From positions 109,173-173,172 of the forward strand of contig NZ_LLEI02000091.1 of the NCBI RefSeq assembly GCF_001399455.2: 64,000 bases of DNA, in the 5' to 3' direction. The notes under the pieces were generated by a model. That model searched no databases and was not told the origin of the DNA. It saw only the letters and a list, made by a program, of their open reading frames with translations. Position numbers and translations under genes: made by a program. Below, in pieces: positions 40,806 through 48,755 of the stretch (its first letter is position 1; each line of letters begins with the position of its first letter). The DNA is from Vibrio bivalvicida (GTDB lineage Bacteria > Pseudomonadota > Gammaproteobacteria > Enterobacterales > Vibrionaceae).

Positions 40806-42659
40806 TCAAAGCTCCTTAGCTGGGCGCATACAGTGTGGTTCTGAATCGCATTGAGTCACTTTAACTCGCCAACCCGTTTGTCCGGTTGGTAATTCACACT
40901 CTGACAGTAGTGAAGATTGTTCGCTTTCAAGTAGATACATTTGGTGACGCTGTGCTTGTTCTAACGTCGAGCAACTATATAGCTCTACTGCAGACTTAAA
41001 CTGTGTACTGTTGTTGGAGATATTGTTTAACTGTCCAATATGAGGACGCAGATCGTGTTCATTGCCAATAAGAACATTGTCGCCAATGCCATCTACTACG
41101 ATGCGTGGCTCAATGATGAACATTCGAACAGTGCGACGAGTTGTATTAGTGTTGCTTCTGAACAAGGCACCTAAAAATGGGATATCACCAAGTAATGGTA
41201 CTTTGCGTAACTGATGGCTGACTTCATCACGATATACACCACCAATCAGCAAACTCTGCCCTTGCTTCACGGTCGCTAAGGTGCTGATTTCGGTCTTTCG
41301 TACTGAAGGCAGGTCATCAACACTACCATCAGGGATCTCTGAACCATCTTCCAAATGCAGGCTTAAGTTGATTTCTGGACGCTCAGCGAAACGATCGCCA
41401 ACAATACGTGGCACAATCCTCAACAAGGTTCCATAAGTCACTTCTTCAAGAGCTGTCGTCTCTTTGCCTAGCAATTTCACGTAAAATGTATTGCTATGGT
41501 TAAGGACAGCCTCTACATTTTCTTGCGTTAATAGTGTCGGTCTCGACACCACTTGGGCACTCCCTTGAGATTCCAGCAAACGAATTTGGGCTAGCAAATA
41601 ATTTAAGTTACTTGCATCAAGCAGGGATTTAAAGGTCGCGCCGCTGCCCAAAGTAACATCGCCACCAGCGACATCACCTGTTGTTTTTATATCGATAATG
41701 CTGTTGTTACCGACAGACACTCCTGCTCGCCAATCTACCCCTAGCTGGCTAATGTCATTTGCACTTATATCCACGATCGAAAGAGCAACTTCGATTCTTG
41801 ACTGTGGTTGATCTAGCTGGGCAATTAGCTTGCGATATAAAGGAAGCCTCGCTTGAGTGTCGCGAACAATAATCGCATTTAAACCTGGTTCAGCTTCAAC
41901 TGTAGCGCCACCATGTACTGACGCTGGCTTAGCTATCGCATCTTGGCTTTCGCCCCCCTCCCCGTCGGTCTTGGCGCTTGAATCTACAACCTGTGTTTGT
42001 ACACCTGATACCAATCGACGAAGCACTGCTGCTATGCCTGGTACAATAACTTTCTGGTCTCGGTAAGAAATCTCTCGATCAGTTGCTGAAGCATATTTTA
42101 ATGGGATCAGCTCAACATAAAGTTCATCAGTAGAATTTGCCTTCTGTAACAATCGGCTCTCTAGCGCTTCCGCTGTCTGAACGATTAGGTCGACGTAACG
42201 GGGTGGACCCGCAAGATAAATGAGACCTTTGTTCTCTACAGCTCGCCAACGATAACGAGGATCCCAAACCCCAGTTGAAATTAGCGTGCTTCGTAAATCT
42301 CGCGCTGTTAAAAGCTCAAGCTGGAGAAGCCGTGAACGAGTTTCCGTCGCCTTGTATACATGTAGTACAGCACCGTCGAAATACCACATTAGGTTGTAAA
42401 CCTGTGCCAAGTAATCTAAGAACTCGGTTGGCTCTTCTGGTGTAAATCTCCCACTAATTTTTTCACTGATTTTTTCACTGACAGCAACCGACACACCATA
42501 GTTTGCGCCAAAGTTATTTAATAACTCTTTTAGAGAATCATTATCAGCAAAATAGCGAAACGGGCGCTGTGGCCAATCGAGTGGAGCAGCCAATAAACTT
42601 GTTGAACCAACAGACAACAAAAGAACTGCTAAGCTGAGTTTGGCAAGCAATGTTCTCAT
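40806..42659 (-). CDS. vscC: VscC/SctC, outer-membrane secretin
   Basis: This 617-aa protein has a signal peptide (LSLAVLLLSVGSTSLLA), N0/N1/N3 periplasmic domains (from about residue 30 to 300) and a C-terminal secretin barrel domain with the family signature VPLLGDIPFLGALFR. The last 80 residues may bind the pilotin ExsB. The ATG at 42659 overlaps the vscB stop (ATGA); a GTG at 42668 is also in frame but inside vscB. Confidence 0.97.
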   Translation of the reverse strand: MRTLLAKLSLAVLLLSVGSTSLLAAPLDWPQRPFRYFADNDSLKELLNNFGANYGVSVAVSEKISEKISGRFTPEEPTEFLDYLAQVYNLMWYFDGAVLHVYKATETRSRLLQLELLTARDLRSTLISTGVWDPRYRWRAVENKGLIYLAGPPRYVDLIVQTAEALESRLLQKANSTDELYVELIPLKYASATDREISYRDQKVIVPGIAAVLRRLVSGVQTQVVDSSAKTDGEGGESQDAIAKPASVHGGATVEAEPGLNAIIVRDTQARLPLYRKLIAQLDQPQSRIEVALSIVDISANDISQLGVDWRAGVSVGNNSIIDIKTTGDVAGGDVTLGSGATFKSLLDASNLNYLLAQIRLLESQGSAQVVSRPTLLTQENVEAVLNHSNTFYVKLLGKETTALEEVTYGTLLRIVPRIVGDRFAERPEINLSLHLEDGSEIPDGSVDDLPSVRKTEISTLATVKQGQSLLIGGVYRDEVSHQLRKVPLLGDIPFLGALFRSNTNTTRRTVRMFIIEPRIVVDGIGDNVLIGNEHDLRPHIGQLNNISNNSTQFKSAVELYSCSTLEQAQRHQMYLLESEQSSLLSECELPTGQTGWRVKVTQCDSEPHCMRPAKEL

Positions 42660-43084
42660 GGCAGCCACACTGTATGATTAATTGCACGGTTTACACGTTC
42701 ATGCTCTAGTATTTCACTGTAGAATTCACACATGTTAACGTGTTGGGAGAGCAGTGAAGGAAAAATCACTGAAGATACTTGATCAAACGGCGCCTTACCT
42801 TGTAACACTAAACGCTGATCCTTATTTAGAGTTAACGTATCTCGGCCATCACGTACTGTTTTTAAAGACAACTGCATACAACGTTTAAGCATCTGTTCAC
42901 TTTGATAGTCTAAATCTTTATCAAAGTGGAAAGGCAATTCGGTTTCCCATAAAATCCAAGACGAATGTTGTTTAACTTCGACGTTAAACTGGTCAACTTC
43001 AATCTCGTATATGCCATTTTCATTGGGCGCAAAAGCCCTAACCTCTAGCGTATTTGCTAGAGATTTCATTATTTGATTTAGCAT
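42656..43084 (-). CDS. vscB: VscB, chaperone of VopN (YscB family)
   Basis: This 142-aa CesT-type protein matches YscB (137 aa) in size and place, starting MLNQIMKSLANTLEV where YscB has MQNLLKNLAASLG. In Yersinia YscB forms a heterodimer with SycN that binds the YopN N-terminus. An AAAGG lies 8 nt before the ATG. It lies between exsD and vscC and overlaps the latter. Confidence 0.92.
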   Translation of the reverse strand: MLNQIMKSLANTLEVRAFAPNENGIYEIEVDQFNVEVKQHSSWILWETELPFHFDKDLDYQSEQMLKRCMQLSLKTVRDGRDTLTLNKDQRLVLQGKAPFDQVSSVIFPSLLSQHVNMCEFYSEILEHERVNRAINHTVWLP

Positions 43085-43097
43085 AGTTATGCCTTTA

Positions 43098-44099
43098 TTA
43101 AATATGACTCATGTGATTGTAAGCTTGACCACACTGACCACTTTGAACATCAAAGTAATACAGATCTACGTCACCTACCGATTTCATGTCTTGGAACCAT
43201 TGCCACAGTTTCGCAACCGCGTTTAAATCACGATATATGTGGTCACATGCTTCCCAAACTTCCCGAAGTTCAGGGGCGAGTCTACTCGCCTGCTCACACC
43301 ATGCCTGCCATGCTGCGAAGAACTCTGGAGATGTCAGCGCGTGCTCAGACAATGCTTCTAATGCATTGAGGCAAGGCTGCCACTTTTCCATCATAAGACG
43401 ATGTGACTCTGCGGCCTTCTTGTGCGTATCTTCAAGGGTTTGAAGTTGCTCTTTCACCTGTTGTTGTTGAGACTTTATCAATTCGAGTTGCTGCTTTACG
43501 TATATAGCACTCGCTTCTTGGCCCAACAGCTTTTCCCAGTAACTGCCTTGAATCTGAAGTTGGTTAGCTAGTTGCTCAATTTCCACCACATCCAGTAACA
43601 CACTTTGGTCAGATTGGTGATTTACCCATTCAGCAATAGCGCAGTGCAGACATAATGTCAGTGATTTCGGGCTAGCTAGGTTATATCGATAACCGACATG
43701 TTGATTGATATATGCCACGCGCTGTTCGTGGGTTGTAAAGATCTGACTTGCACCCAACCTCGAACCTATTTCTAAGAACAAACGCATAGCAAATCTATCC
43801 AACGGCACACTAAGCTTTTCATAAGTCTTAACTAACTGGCTTGAGCACAAAGCGTCAATTACATCTCTATTTAGCAACCTTTGTAATAGAGATAGCTGCT
43901 CAGAACTCAAGACACCTTCGCTTAGGAGCTGACGGTGACTGACATTAACAACATTTTTACCCTGCGTTTGCTTAGCGGCCTCTTGGTATCGAGCCCCTCT
44001 CTGCAAAACCGTGACCTTCCTTTTTGCCACAGAGTTGTCTGGAAAAAGCGAACGGCGTCGCCAATGCTGCTTTTTCATTTTCGTCTTCTTTCTCCGCAC
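43098..44099 (-). CDS. exsD: ExsD, anti-activator of ExsA
   Basis: This protein of 326-333 aa is longer than P. aeruginosa ExsD (276). It heads the vscB-L operon exactly as exsD does in Pseudomonas, with the shared phrase LSSEQLSLLQRLLNR (ExsD: ISARQLALLQRML), a Trp-rich core and a long coiled coil at about 210-240. ExsD binds ExsA and blocks activation; ExsC removes it. The start is uncertain between GTG 44099 and ATG 44078, neither with a strong Shine-Dalgarno. Very basic first 20 residues are unusual. Confidence 0.88.
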   Translation of the reverse strand: MRRKKTKMKKQHWRRRSLFPDNSVAKRKVTVLQRGARYQEAAKQTQGKNVVNVSHRQLLSEGVLSSEQLSLLQRLLNRDVIDALCSSQLVKTYEKLSVPLDRFAMRLFLEIGSRLGASQIFTTHEQRVAYINQHVGYRYNLASPKSLTLCLHCAIAEWVNHQSDQSVLLDVVEIEQLANQLQIQGSYWEKLLGQEASAIYVKQQLELIKSQQQQVKEQLQTLEDTHKKAAESHRLMMEKWQPCLNALEALSEHALTSPEFFAAWQAWCEQASRLAPELREVWEACDHIYRDLNAVAKLWQWFQDMKSVGDVDLYYFDVQSGQCGQAYNHMSHI

Positions 44100-44190
44100 T
44101 TCTTTCGTACACTCCTGAACGAAAGAGGTGAAATTAGTATTGAATATTAGTTTCTATGCTGATGATAATATAATGACTTGCAAACCGACA

Positions 44191-44215
44191 CTTGTAATAA
44201 AAGTCAGAAAATTTT
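44191..44215 (-). promoter_or_regulatory. Putative ExsA-binding site for the exsD-vscBCDEFGHIJKL operon
   Basis: On the minus strand: AAAAT at 1-5, GACT with GAC at 11-13, and TTACAAG at 19-25 (the G of TGnnA is A). It is 92 nt from GTG 44099 and 113 nt from ATG 44078, so the leader is longer than at other sites. Confidence 0.55.
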
Positions 44216-44229
44216 AGTCACAAGTCATT

Positions 44230-45090
44230 TCATTCTGCGATTGCGACCATTTCTTCACCTGATCGTACTTTACTCGGCGTTGTACCAAAACGACGGCGGT
44301 AGCTCTGAGTAAAATAAGACTGGCTAGAAAAACCTGCCTCCATCGCAATATCGACAATACTCATCTTACTCGTTAACAATAGCTTGTGCGCATACAGGAG
44401 GCGGCGCTCGCTAATCCAAGCTCGCGGGGACATACCATAGTGCTCATTAAAAAGCTCTTTGAAAGTCGTTAGGCTTGCGCCAAACTCCTGAGCATAATCA
44501 TTGAGCTTCCATTCTTTCAGATAATGCAATTCCATAAATCTACGCAGCCTTTCTGACGTGCGATTCATCTGTTGCGAGAGCAAAGCATAAAGTTGCTCTC
44601 CTCCCTCACTGTGTAATAGCAGGATCAACATTTCTTCGTATTTTAAACGCATAATCGCACTTGGATAAGATTGCTCTTCCAGTGCTTGCATTGCTGCAAT
44701 AACTTGCTCCAGTAGAATATTTAAGCCAAAGGGGAAAAGCCCCATAATAGCTTTATCCGACTTTGGCAATGTCATTAGCAAATCGCTATGTTTTTGTAAT
44801 AGCTGGCTCACCAGCTCATTTTCAAATTCTATGATCATCGATTGGTATTCTTCACCAAGAGTCGAGTATTCAAACAAATAATCGCCTTGAGACAAAAAAA
44901 TTCCACTACCAGCAAGAACATTAACTGTACAATCTCCAGTTTGAACTTTTAACTGACCGCTACGAACAATAACAATTTGAGAATGATCTGAATGAAATAC
45001 CTCATCAAAGCTTTCCTGAGTTGAAAACCTGTGAGTTTTTTCAAAACAAGCGCCGAATTTATCCGTGTTTAATTGGCCTGACACATTCAT
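44230..45090 (-). CDS. exsA: ExsA, AraC-family master activator of the T3SS
   Basis: This 286-aa protein (P. aeruginosa ExsA is 278) has an N-terminal domain for dimerisation and ExsD binding (about 1-165). A C-terminal AraC domain has two helix-turn-helix units: LNDYAQEFGASLTTFKELFNEHYG and IVDIAMEAGFSSQSYFTQSYRRRFG, ending TTPSKVR (motifs quoted in full are within the family signature). It activates every T3SS promoter. A TAGGAA sits just before the ATG. Unlike Pseudomonas exsCEBA, it is separated from exsB by 642 nt, so it has a promoter region of its own. Confidence 0.96.
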   Translation of the reverse strand: MNVSGQLNTDKFGACFEKTHRFSTQESFDEVFHSDHSQIVIVRSGQLKVQTGDCTVNVLAGSGIFLSQGDYLFEYSTLGEEYQSMIIEFENELVSQLLQKHSDLLMTLPKSDKAIMGLFPFGLNILLEQVIAAMQALEEQSYPSAIMRLKYEEMLILLLHSEGGEQLYALLSQQMNRTSERLRRFMELHYLKEWKLNDYAQEFGASLTTFKELFNEHYGMSPRAWISERRLLYAHKLLLTSKMSIVDIAMEAGFSSQSYFTQSYRRRFGTTPSKVRSGEEMVAIAE

Positions 45091-45732
45091 TTCCTAACCT
45101 TCATCATATTCACTCCTTGTTTTAAAAGCACAGGAGTTCCAAAGCACCATCAGTTAGCGATAACACCCTAATAATGCATTAGTAATTTAAGAAGAAAAGA
45201 AAAGAGCACAGTAAGTTAGCAACCAACTATACCCCCCCGTATTTAAAGCAAAATGCTCAAAACCCCCGCTGTCAAGCGGGGTAAATAAAACTAAACATGC
45301 GAGTTCCCTGAGTTAGATTATTGGTATTACAGGGAACGCTAATTTTTGCATTTAATTAGTATTAACTAAAGTTATAACTACTGAGAGTTATATTAATAAC
45401 TTTTATTTATTATTAGAACAAAATGAAATTACTTAACACTACATTCTCAAACATGAGACACGGGAGTATGCAAGCGCACACGCACTCAAAATTTCATTCC
45501 AGTCAAGCCAACTTATCCGATAACCGAATTATAATCACAAAGTTAGCAACTTAGGCAACAATCATAAGTGATAAATTTCACTGTCCCGATGAGCTAAAAA
45601 GTCAAATGTATATCATTTAGATGAGTAAAAATCATTTCATATGAGCACATATTAAATATAAGAAAACCTTATTTTAGTAGCCACTAATTAAGAAAACACA
45701 AATTAACCAACCACACCGTTCCGGTTTTGTTG
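45091..45732. other. AT-rich regulatory region between exsB and exsA
   Basis: These 642 nt carry no gene. The stretch from about 45340 to 45720 is strongly AT-rich with many A and T tracts, the kind of DNA bound by H-NS. A C7 run lies at 45232-45238 and a GC hairpin at 45264-45281. I found no ExsA-like box at the usual distance from exsA. It probably holds the autonomous exsA promoter and silencing sites. Confidence 0.6.
45264..45281 (-). terminator. GC-rich hairpin upstream of exsA
   Basis: A 7-bp perfect stem (CCCCGCT / AGCGGGG) with a GTCA loop; on the minus strand it is followed by GTTTTGAGCATTTT. It could stop transcripts coming from exsB before exsA. The T-run is interrupted, so strength is uncertain. 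Confidence 0.5.
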
Positions 45733-46137
45733 TTAATTTTTTGTTGAGCTTAACACTATATCAACACGTTTCTCACCAGGTTCAAAATGATATTCAACCA
45801 AGCTTTGAGCAACTACGCTTCCTTTATCTAACAGTCTTGCTCGGATTTTCATATTCCCATCACCGGCCTGAAGAGGTGAAATCAAAAATGAATACTGAAT
45901 CGGCAATTGAACCCCTTCATACTCTTGCTCTGCCGACGTTAGACACCTATTATCAACCACTTGACACATATCCACTTCTACTTTAGTTACAACAGGTGAA
46001 AAATAATCATCTATAGAGATCCAACCGTACACCTGAGCTTGAGACTTCTTACTAAAAGTATCCGTATTCGAAATGGACTGACTGCATCCACTCAAAGCAA
46101 CCAGAAATACTAGACCGGACCATAAAGGCTTTTTCAT
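45733..46137 (-). CDS. exsB: ExsB, pilotin lipoprotein for the secretin (YscW family)
   Basis: This 134-aa protein has a signal peptide with lipobox LSGC (lipidated Cys18) and a beta-rich mature domain (QVYGWISIDDYF, SFLISPLQAG, LVEYHFEPGEK). That is the pattern of YscW/ExsB pilotins that carry VscC to the outer membrane. Two further Cys (in VDMCQVVDNRC) could pair. It is divergent from exsC. Confidence 0.88.
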   Translation of the reverse strand: MKKPLWSGLVFLVALSGCSQSISNTDTFSKKSQAQVYGWISIDDYFSPVVTKVEVDMCQVVDNRCLTSAEQEYEGVQLPIQYSFLISPLQAGDGNMKIRARLLDKGSVVAQSLVEYHFEPGEKRVDIVLSSTKN

Positions 46138-46610
46138 TCAAAAAAATCCAAGTTTAAGTAAATTAGAGGGAATTGGTGTAAATTTATACAGCCACGTTGC
46201 TAAAATCAACCTTTTAGATTGTAGATTTGAACAAGGTGCACGCCTTAAAAAAACAGATCCGGTTCATTGTGCGTCGTATAAGTAATTGTCAATTCTTTGT
46301 ATTTACAAATAATAATATCATTAGATACAGATCATTTTTCTGATAATAGAGTCTCGCAGTTTTGAATTAATTAATAAGAACATTTCAATAAACAAACCAT
46401 CAATAACATACCGCATACAAAAACAAACACTATCACTTAACTCTTTGAAAGCATTACCTGAACGATGAAACTTGGTGCACAATTATTGAGTATCCATATA
46501 AAAAACACTCAGTCTCGACCAAAATATAAAAAACTACACCAAATAATGATAAACAAGAATGCCGCTCTCACATATGTTCATTGAGAAAAACGAAAATAAG
46601 GATCCTACAT
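46138..46610. other. Intergenic region between exsB and exsC
   Basis: These 473 AT-rich nucleotides carry both divergent promoters and no gene. The only element I can support is the ExsA-like site at 46528, 59 nt before exsC. For exsB no convincing box is visible at the corresponding distance. Confidence 0.55.
46528..46552 (+). promoter_or_regulatory. Putative ExsA-binding site for exsC-exsE
   Basis: A6 at 1-6, ACC around 11-13 (C13 kept, G11 not) and AATGATAA giving TGATA at 20-24. Its 3' end is 59 nt from the exsC ATG. This would close the positive loop ExsA to ExsC. Confidence 0.55.
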
Positions 46611-47057
46611 ATGTCAGCACGCCAGAAAATAGATGAGGTGCTAACTCAATTTGCTCATCAAATAGGCTTGCCTGAATTACGCTTAACTGATAATGAACTC
46701 AGTCTTGCATTTGATGATGCAATACGAGTTCACTTTTTATATCACCCTGATCAGGAAACACTTCAAATAGAAGCAGAGGTGGTCAATTTAGCTGTGCTCA
46801 GTAGCGACCTTTGCCGTTCTTTGCTTGCTTTCAATCATCACTGGCCAGAGTACGAGCTCTTTTTTAGTCTCGACAACAATAGAAACGTCTTGTGTCTACA
46901 TAAACTACTAAGTAGTGAAAAGCTTGATTATGCTTACTTCGAGTCTGCGCTAGCTGAACTTATTACACAGTGTGAGTCTTGGGAGTCACTATTGACAGCC
47001 TTTGAGACTCCGGAGCAAAACCTTGGCTTGCCAAATACTGCAGACTTAAGGGTGTAA
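46611..47057 (+). CDS. exsC: ExsC, anti-anti-activator and chaperone of ExsE
   Basis: This 148-aa acidic CesT-type protein (P. aeruginosa ExsC is 141-145) has an N-terminal helix (QKIDEVLTQFAHQIGLPEL) and a beta core (AIRVHFLYHPDQETLQIEAEV). I chose the ATG at 46611 with AAGGA 8 nt upstream; the frame extends upstream without a Shine-Dalgarno. ExsC binds ExsE before secretion; once ExsE is exported it sequesters ExsD and frees ExsA. It ends TADLRV. exsE follows 7 nt later. Confidence 0.93.
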   Translation: MSARQKIDEVLTQFAHQIGLPELRLTDNELSLAFDDAIRVHFLYHPDQETLQIEAEVVNLAVLSSDLCRSLLAFNHHWPEYELFFSLDNNRNVLCLHKLLSSEKLDYAYFESALAELITQCESWESLLTAFETPEQNLGLPNTADLRV

Positions 47058-47064
47058 GAGTACT

Positions 47065-47340
47065 ATGTCGAATGATATTCAACCCACGAGAAACAACGCT
47101 CATGTTTTTACCTTAGACACGTCAACAGAGCGTAATAACGTATCAAAGAAAACCTTTTATGGCCGCTCAGTCACTTTACTTGGCTCTTCGGAACGTAAAC
47201 AACACAAGGCTCAAGCGAAAATATCACTTAACAAGCAACTAAATCAGCTAAGTAATCTTGCACTTAGCAGCACTGTACTTAGTGATGATAAGCAGTTTGC
47301 AATCAACTCGCTCTATAAACGAAAAGTAGAAGTTCTTTAA
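47065..47340 (+). CDS. exsE: ExsE, secreted negative regulator
   Basis: This 91-aa protein has a polar N-terminal secretion signal. The block TFYGRSVTLLG corresponds to HFEGRSVTRAA of P. aeruginosa ExsE, whose RSV residues contact ExsC. Its export through the needle couples transcription to secretion. It forms an operon with exsC (7-nt gap) and is the last T3SS gene of the island. Confidence 0.9.
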   Translation: MSNDIQPTRNNAHVFTLDTSTERNNVSKKTFYGRSVTLLGSSERKQHKAQAKISLNKQLNQLSNLALSSTVLSDDKQFAINSLYKRKVEVL

Positions 47341-47519
47341 GAACTGTGAACAGGTTTTCAAATAAGACAGGCTAAGTTAGCGCAACCGCTTTATCTCTAT
47401 GCTCAATGGTGATTGGACTTAGGAGGTAAGCAGACAGATAAGATAGCACTATTAGCCTCAATGTCTTGACCTCTGGAAAGCAAAACGTTTATCTAGACTT
47501 AAAATTCCGTTAAGCTGTA

Positions 47520-47900
47520 ATGACTTCAATACTACGGATTACTCAATTGATATTTAGCCGCTCCATTCTTTCAGTGTTTGCTTTCTCCTGCCTTGTTATT
47601 TTGAGCAGTAGTGCAGTGGGCATGCAAGCAAGTGAGCAAAGTATCGAGCTAATATCACCCAAACTGATTAACGACCAAAACCATTACCAGATTAGTCCCA
47701 TTAAGTGTCCAGAGTTAGAGCAGTATCACCAAGCTTCAGCCCATCATTGTTGTGGCTCGACATGTCTACTTAAATTGACCAACAACCAATCCATATCAAC
47801 AGCGCAACTTTCTCTGCCAATACTTGCTCCATTAGATTTAGAAGATATAGGTAAAGCTATCACGCGCGCTCGTACTTTGTTCCGCCCTCCAATCGCTTAG
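47520..47900 (+). CDS. Exported small Cys/His-rich protein of unknown function
   Basis: This 126-aa protein has a signal peptide (SILSVFAFSCLVILSSSAVG). The mature part contains IKCPEL and then HHCCGSTC, giving four Cys and two adjacent His that could bind a metal or form disulfides. It ends RARTLFRPPIA, an ending I associate with other small gammaproteobacterial exported proteins. I do not recognise the family. The ATG at 47520 overlaps a TAA but has no clear Shine-Dalgarno, so the start is uncertain. dsbA lies next on the same strand. Confidence 0.55.
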   Translation: MTSILRITQLIFSRSILSVFAFSCLVILSSSAVGMQASEQSIELISPKLINDQNHYQISPIKCPELEQYHQASAHHCCGSTCLLKLTNNQSISTAQLSLPILAPLDLEDIGKAITRARTLFRPPIA

Positions 47901-47946
47901 TTCCCATCTTCACAAACTCTTACCGCGCTCAATGCGTTAAGAATTC

Positions 47947-48020
47947 ATACCCAAAATAGTTGTAGCTGCATCTAGGCGGCGAGCCTGATCACCCCAATCA
48001 GCATAGGTGTTGTATTTGGT
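47947..48020. repeat. Possible interspersed intergenic repeat
   Basis: The stretch beginning TACCCAAAATAGTTG and continuing GTAGCTGCATCTAGGCGGCGAG resembles the widespread gammaproteobacterial motif of the form tacccaaa-taa-tt-gagctgca-ggcggc found between genes. One copy only is in this window, so this rests on memory of the motif. Confidence 0.35.
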
Positions 48021-48089
48021 TTGCTGGGCAGCTTCAAATATGAACGGGATCAAGCTATTTGATAATCGGAATTTATATAGGAATAAGCG

Positions 48090-48689
48090 ATGAAAAAGCT
48101 ATTTACTCTTTTTTCTTCTTTGATTGTTGCCTTATCGGTACAGGCTGCACAATTTGAAGAAGGGACACATTACAAAGTATTAGACACAGACAAATCGGCA
48201 ACACCAAAAGTCACAGAGTTTTTCTCATTCTACTGTCCTCATTGCTACAAATTTGAACCTGTGGTTGAGAACCTAAAAGCATCTCTGCCTGAGAATGCAA
48301 AGCTGGAAAAAGTCCATGTTGCGTTTATGGGCTCTAACATGGCTGTTCCGATGGCTAAGTCTTACGCAACCATGGTTGCTTTAGATGCTGAAAAAACTAT
48401 GGTTCCTGCTATGTTCAAACAGATCCATGAACTACGAAATGCGCCAAAAGATGAGCAAGCGTTACGCCAAACCTTTATTGACAATGGAATTGATGCAGAG
48501 AAGTTTGATGCAACATACAACAGTTTTGTGGTCAATTCCATGCAGCGCGGATTCGACAAACAGTTCGCAAACAGCACCCTCACAGGTGTCCCAGGTGTCT
48601 TAGTTAATAATAAGTACATTGTAAAAGCGGACCAAATCCGTTCATTTGAAGAGTACAATCAGTTGGTAAACTACCTTCTGACTCTTTAA
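48090..48689 (+). CDS. dsbA: DsbA, periplasmic thiol:disulfide oxidoreductase
   Basis: This 199-aa protein has a signal peptide (LFTLFSSLIVALSVQA), the active site CPHC at residues 49-52 in FFSFYCPHCYKFEP, and the cis-proline loop TGVPGVLVN. It introduces disulfide bonds into exported proteins and is reoxidised by DsbB. In Vibrio its clients include toxins and pili. An AATAAGCG precedes the ATG. Confidence 0.96.
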   Translation: MKKLFTLFSSLIVALSVQAAQFEEGTHYKVLDTDKSATPKVTEFFSFYCPHCYKFEPVVENLKASLPENAKLEKVHVAFMGSNMAVPMAKSYATMVALDAEKTMVPAMFKQIHELRNAPKDEQALRQTFIDNGIDAEKFDATYNSFVVNSMQRGFDKQFANSTLTGVPGVLVNNKYIVKADQIRSFEEYNQLVNYLLTL

Positions 48690-48709
48690 GACTATACACC
48701 AAAGAAATC

Positions 48710-48740
48710 AAAAGCCAGAGCATCTTGCTCTGGCTTTTTA
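48710..48740. terminator. Bidirectional terminator between dsbA and the solute-binding protein gene
   Basis: A 13-bp stem (AAAAGCCAGAGCA / TGCTCTGGCTTTT) with a 3-nt loop and flanking A and T tracts lies between convergent genes. Confidence 0.88.
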
Positions 48741-48755
48741 GATTTCTCCAACTCG

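Noticed and set aside
45232..45238. C7 homopolymer upstream of exsA as a phase-variation switch
   Set aside because: The tract is short, not inside a gene, and not at a recognisable promoter spacer; there is no evidence of slippage.
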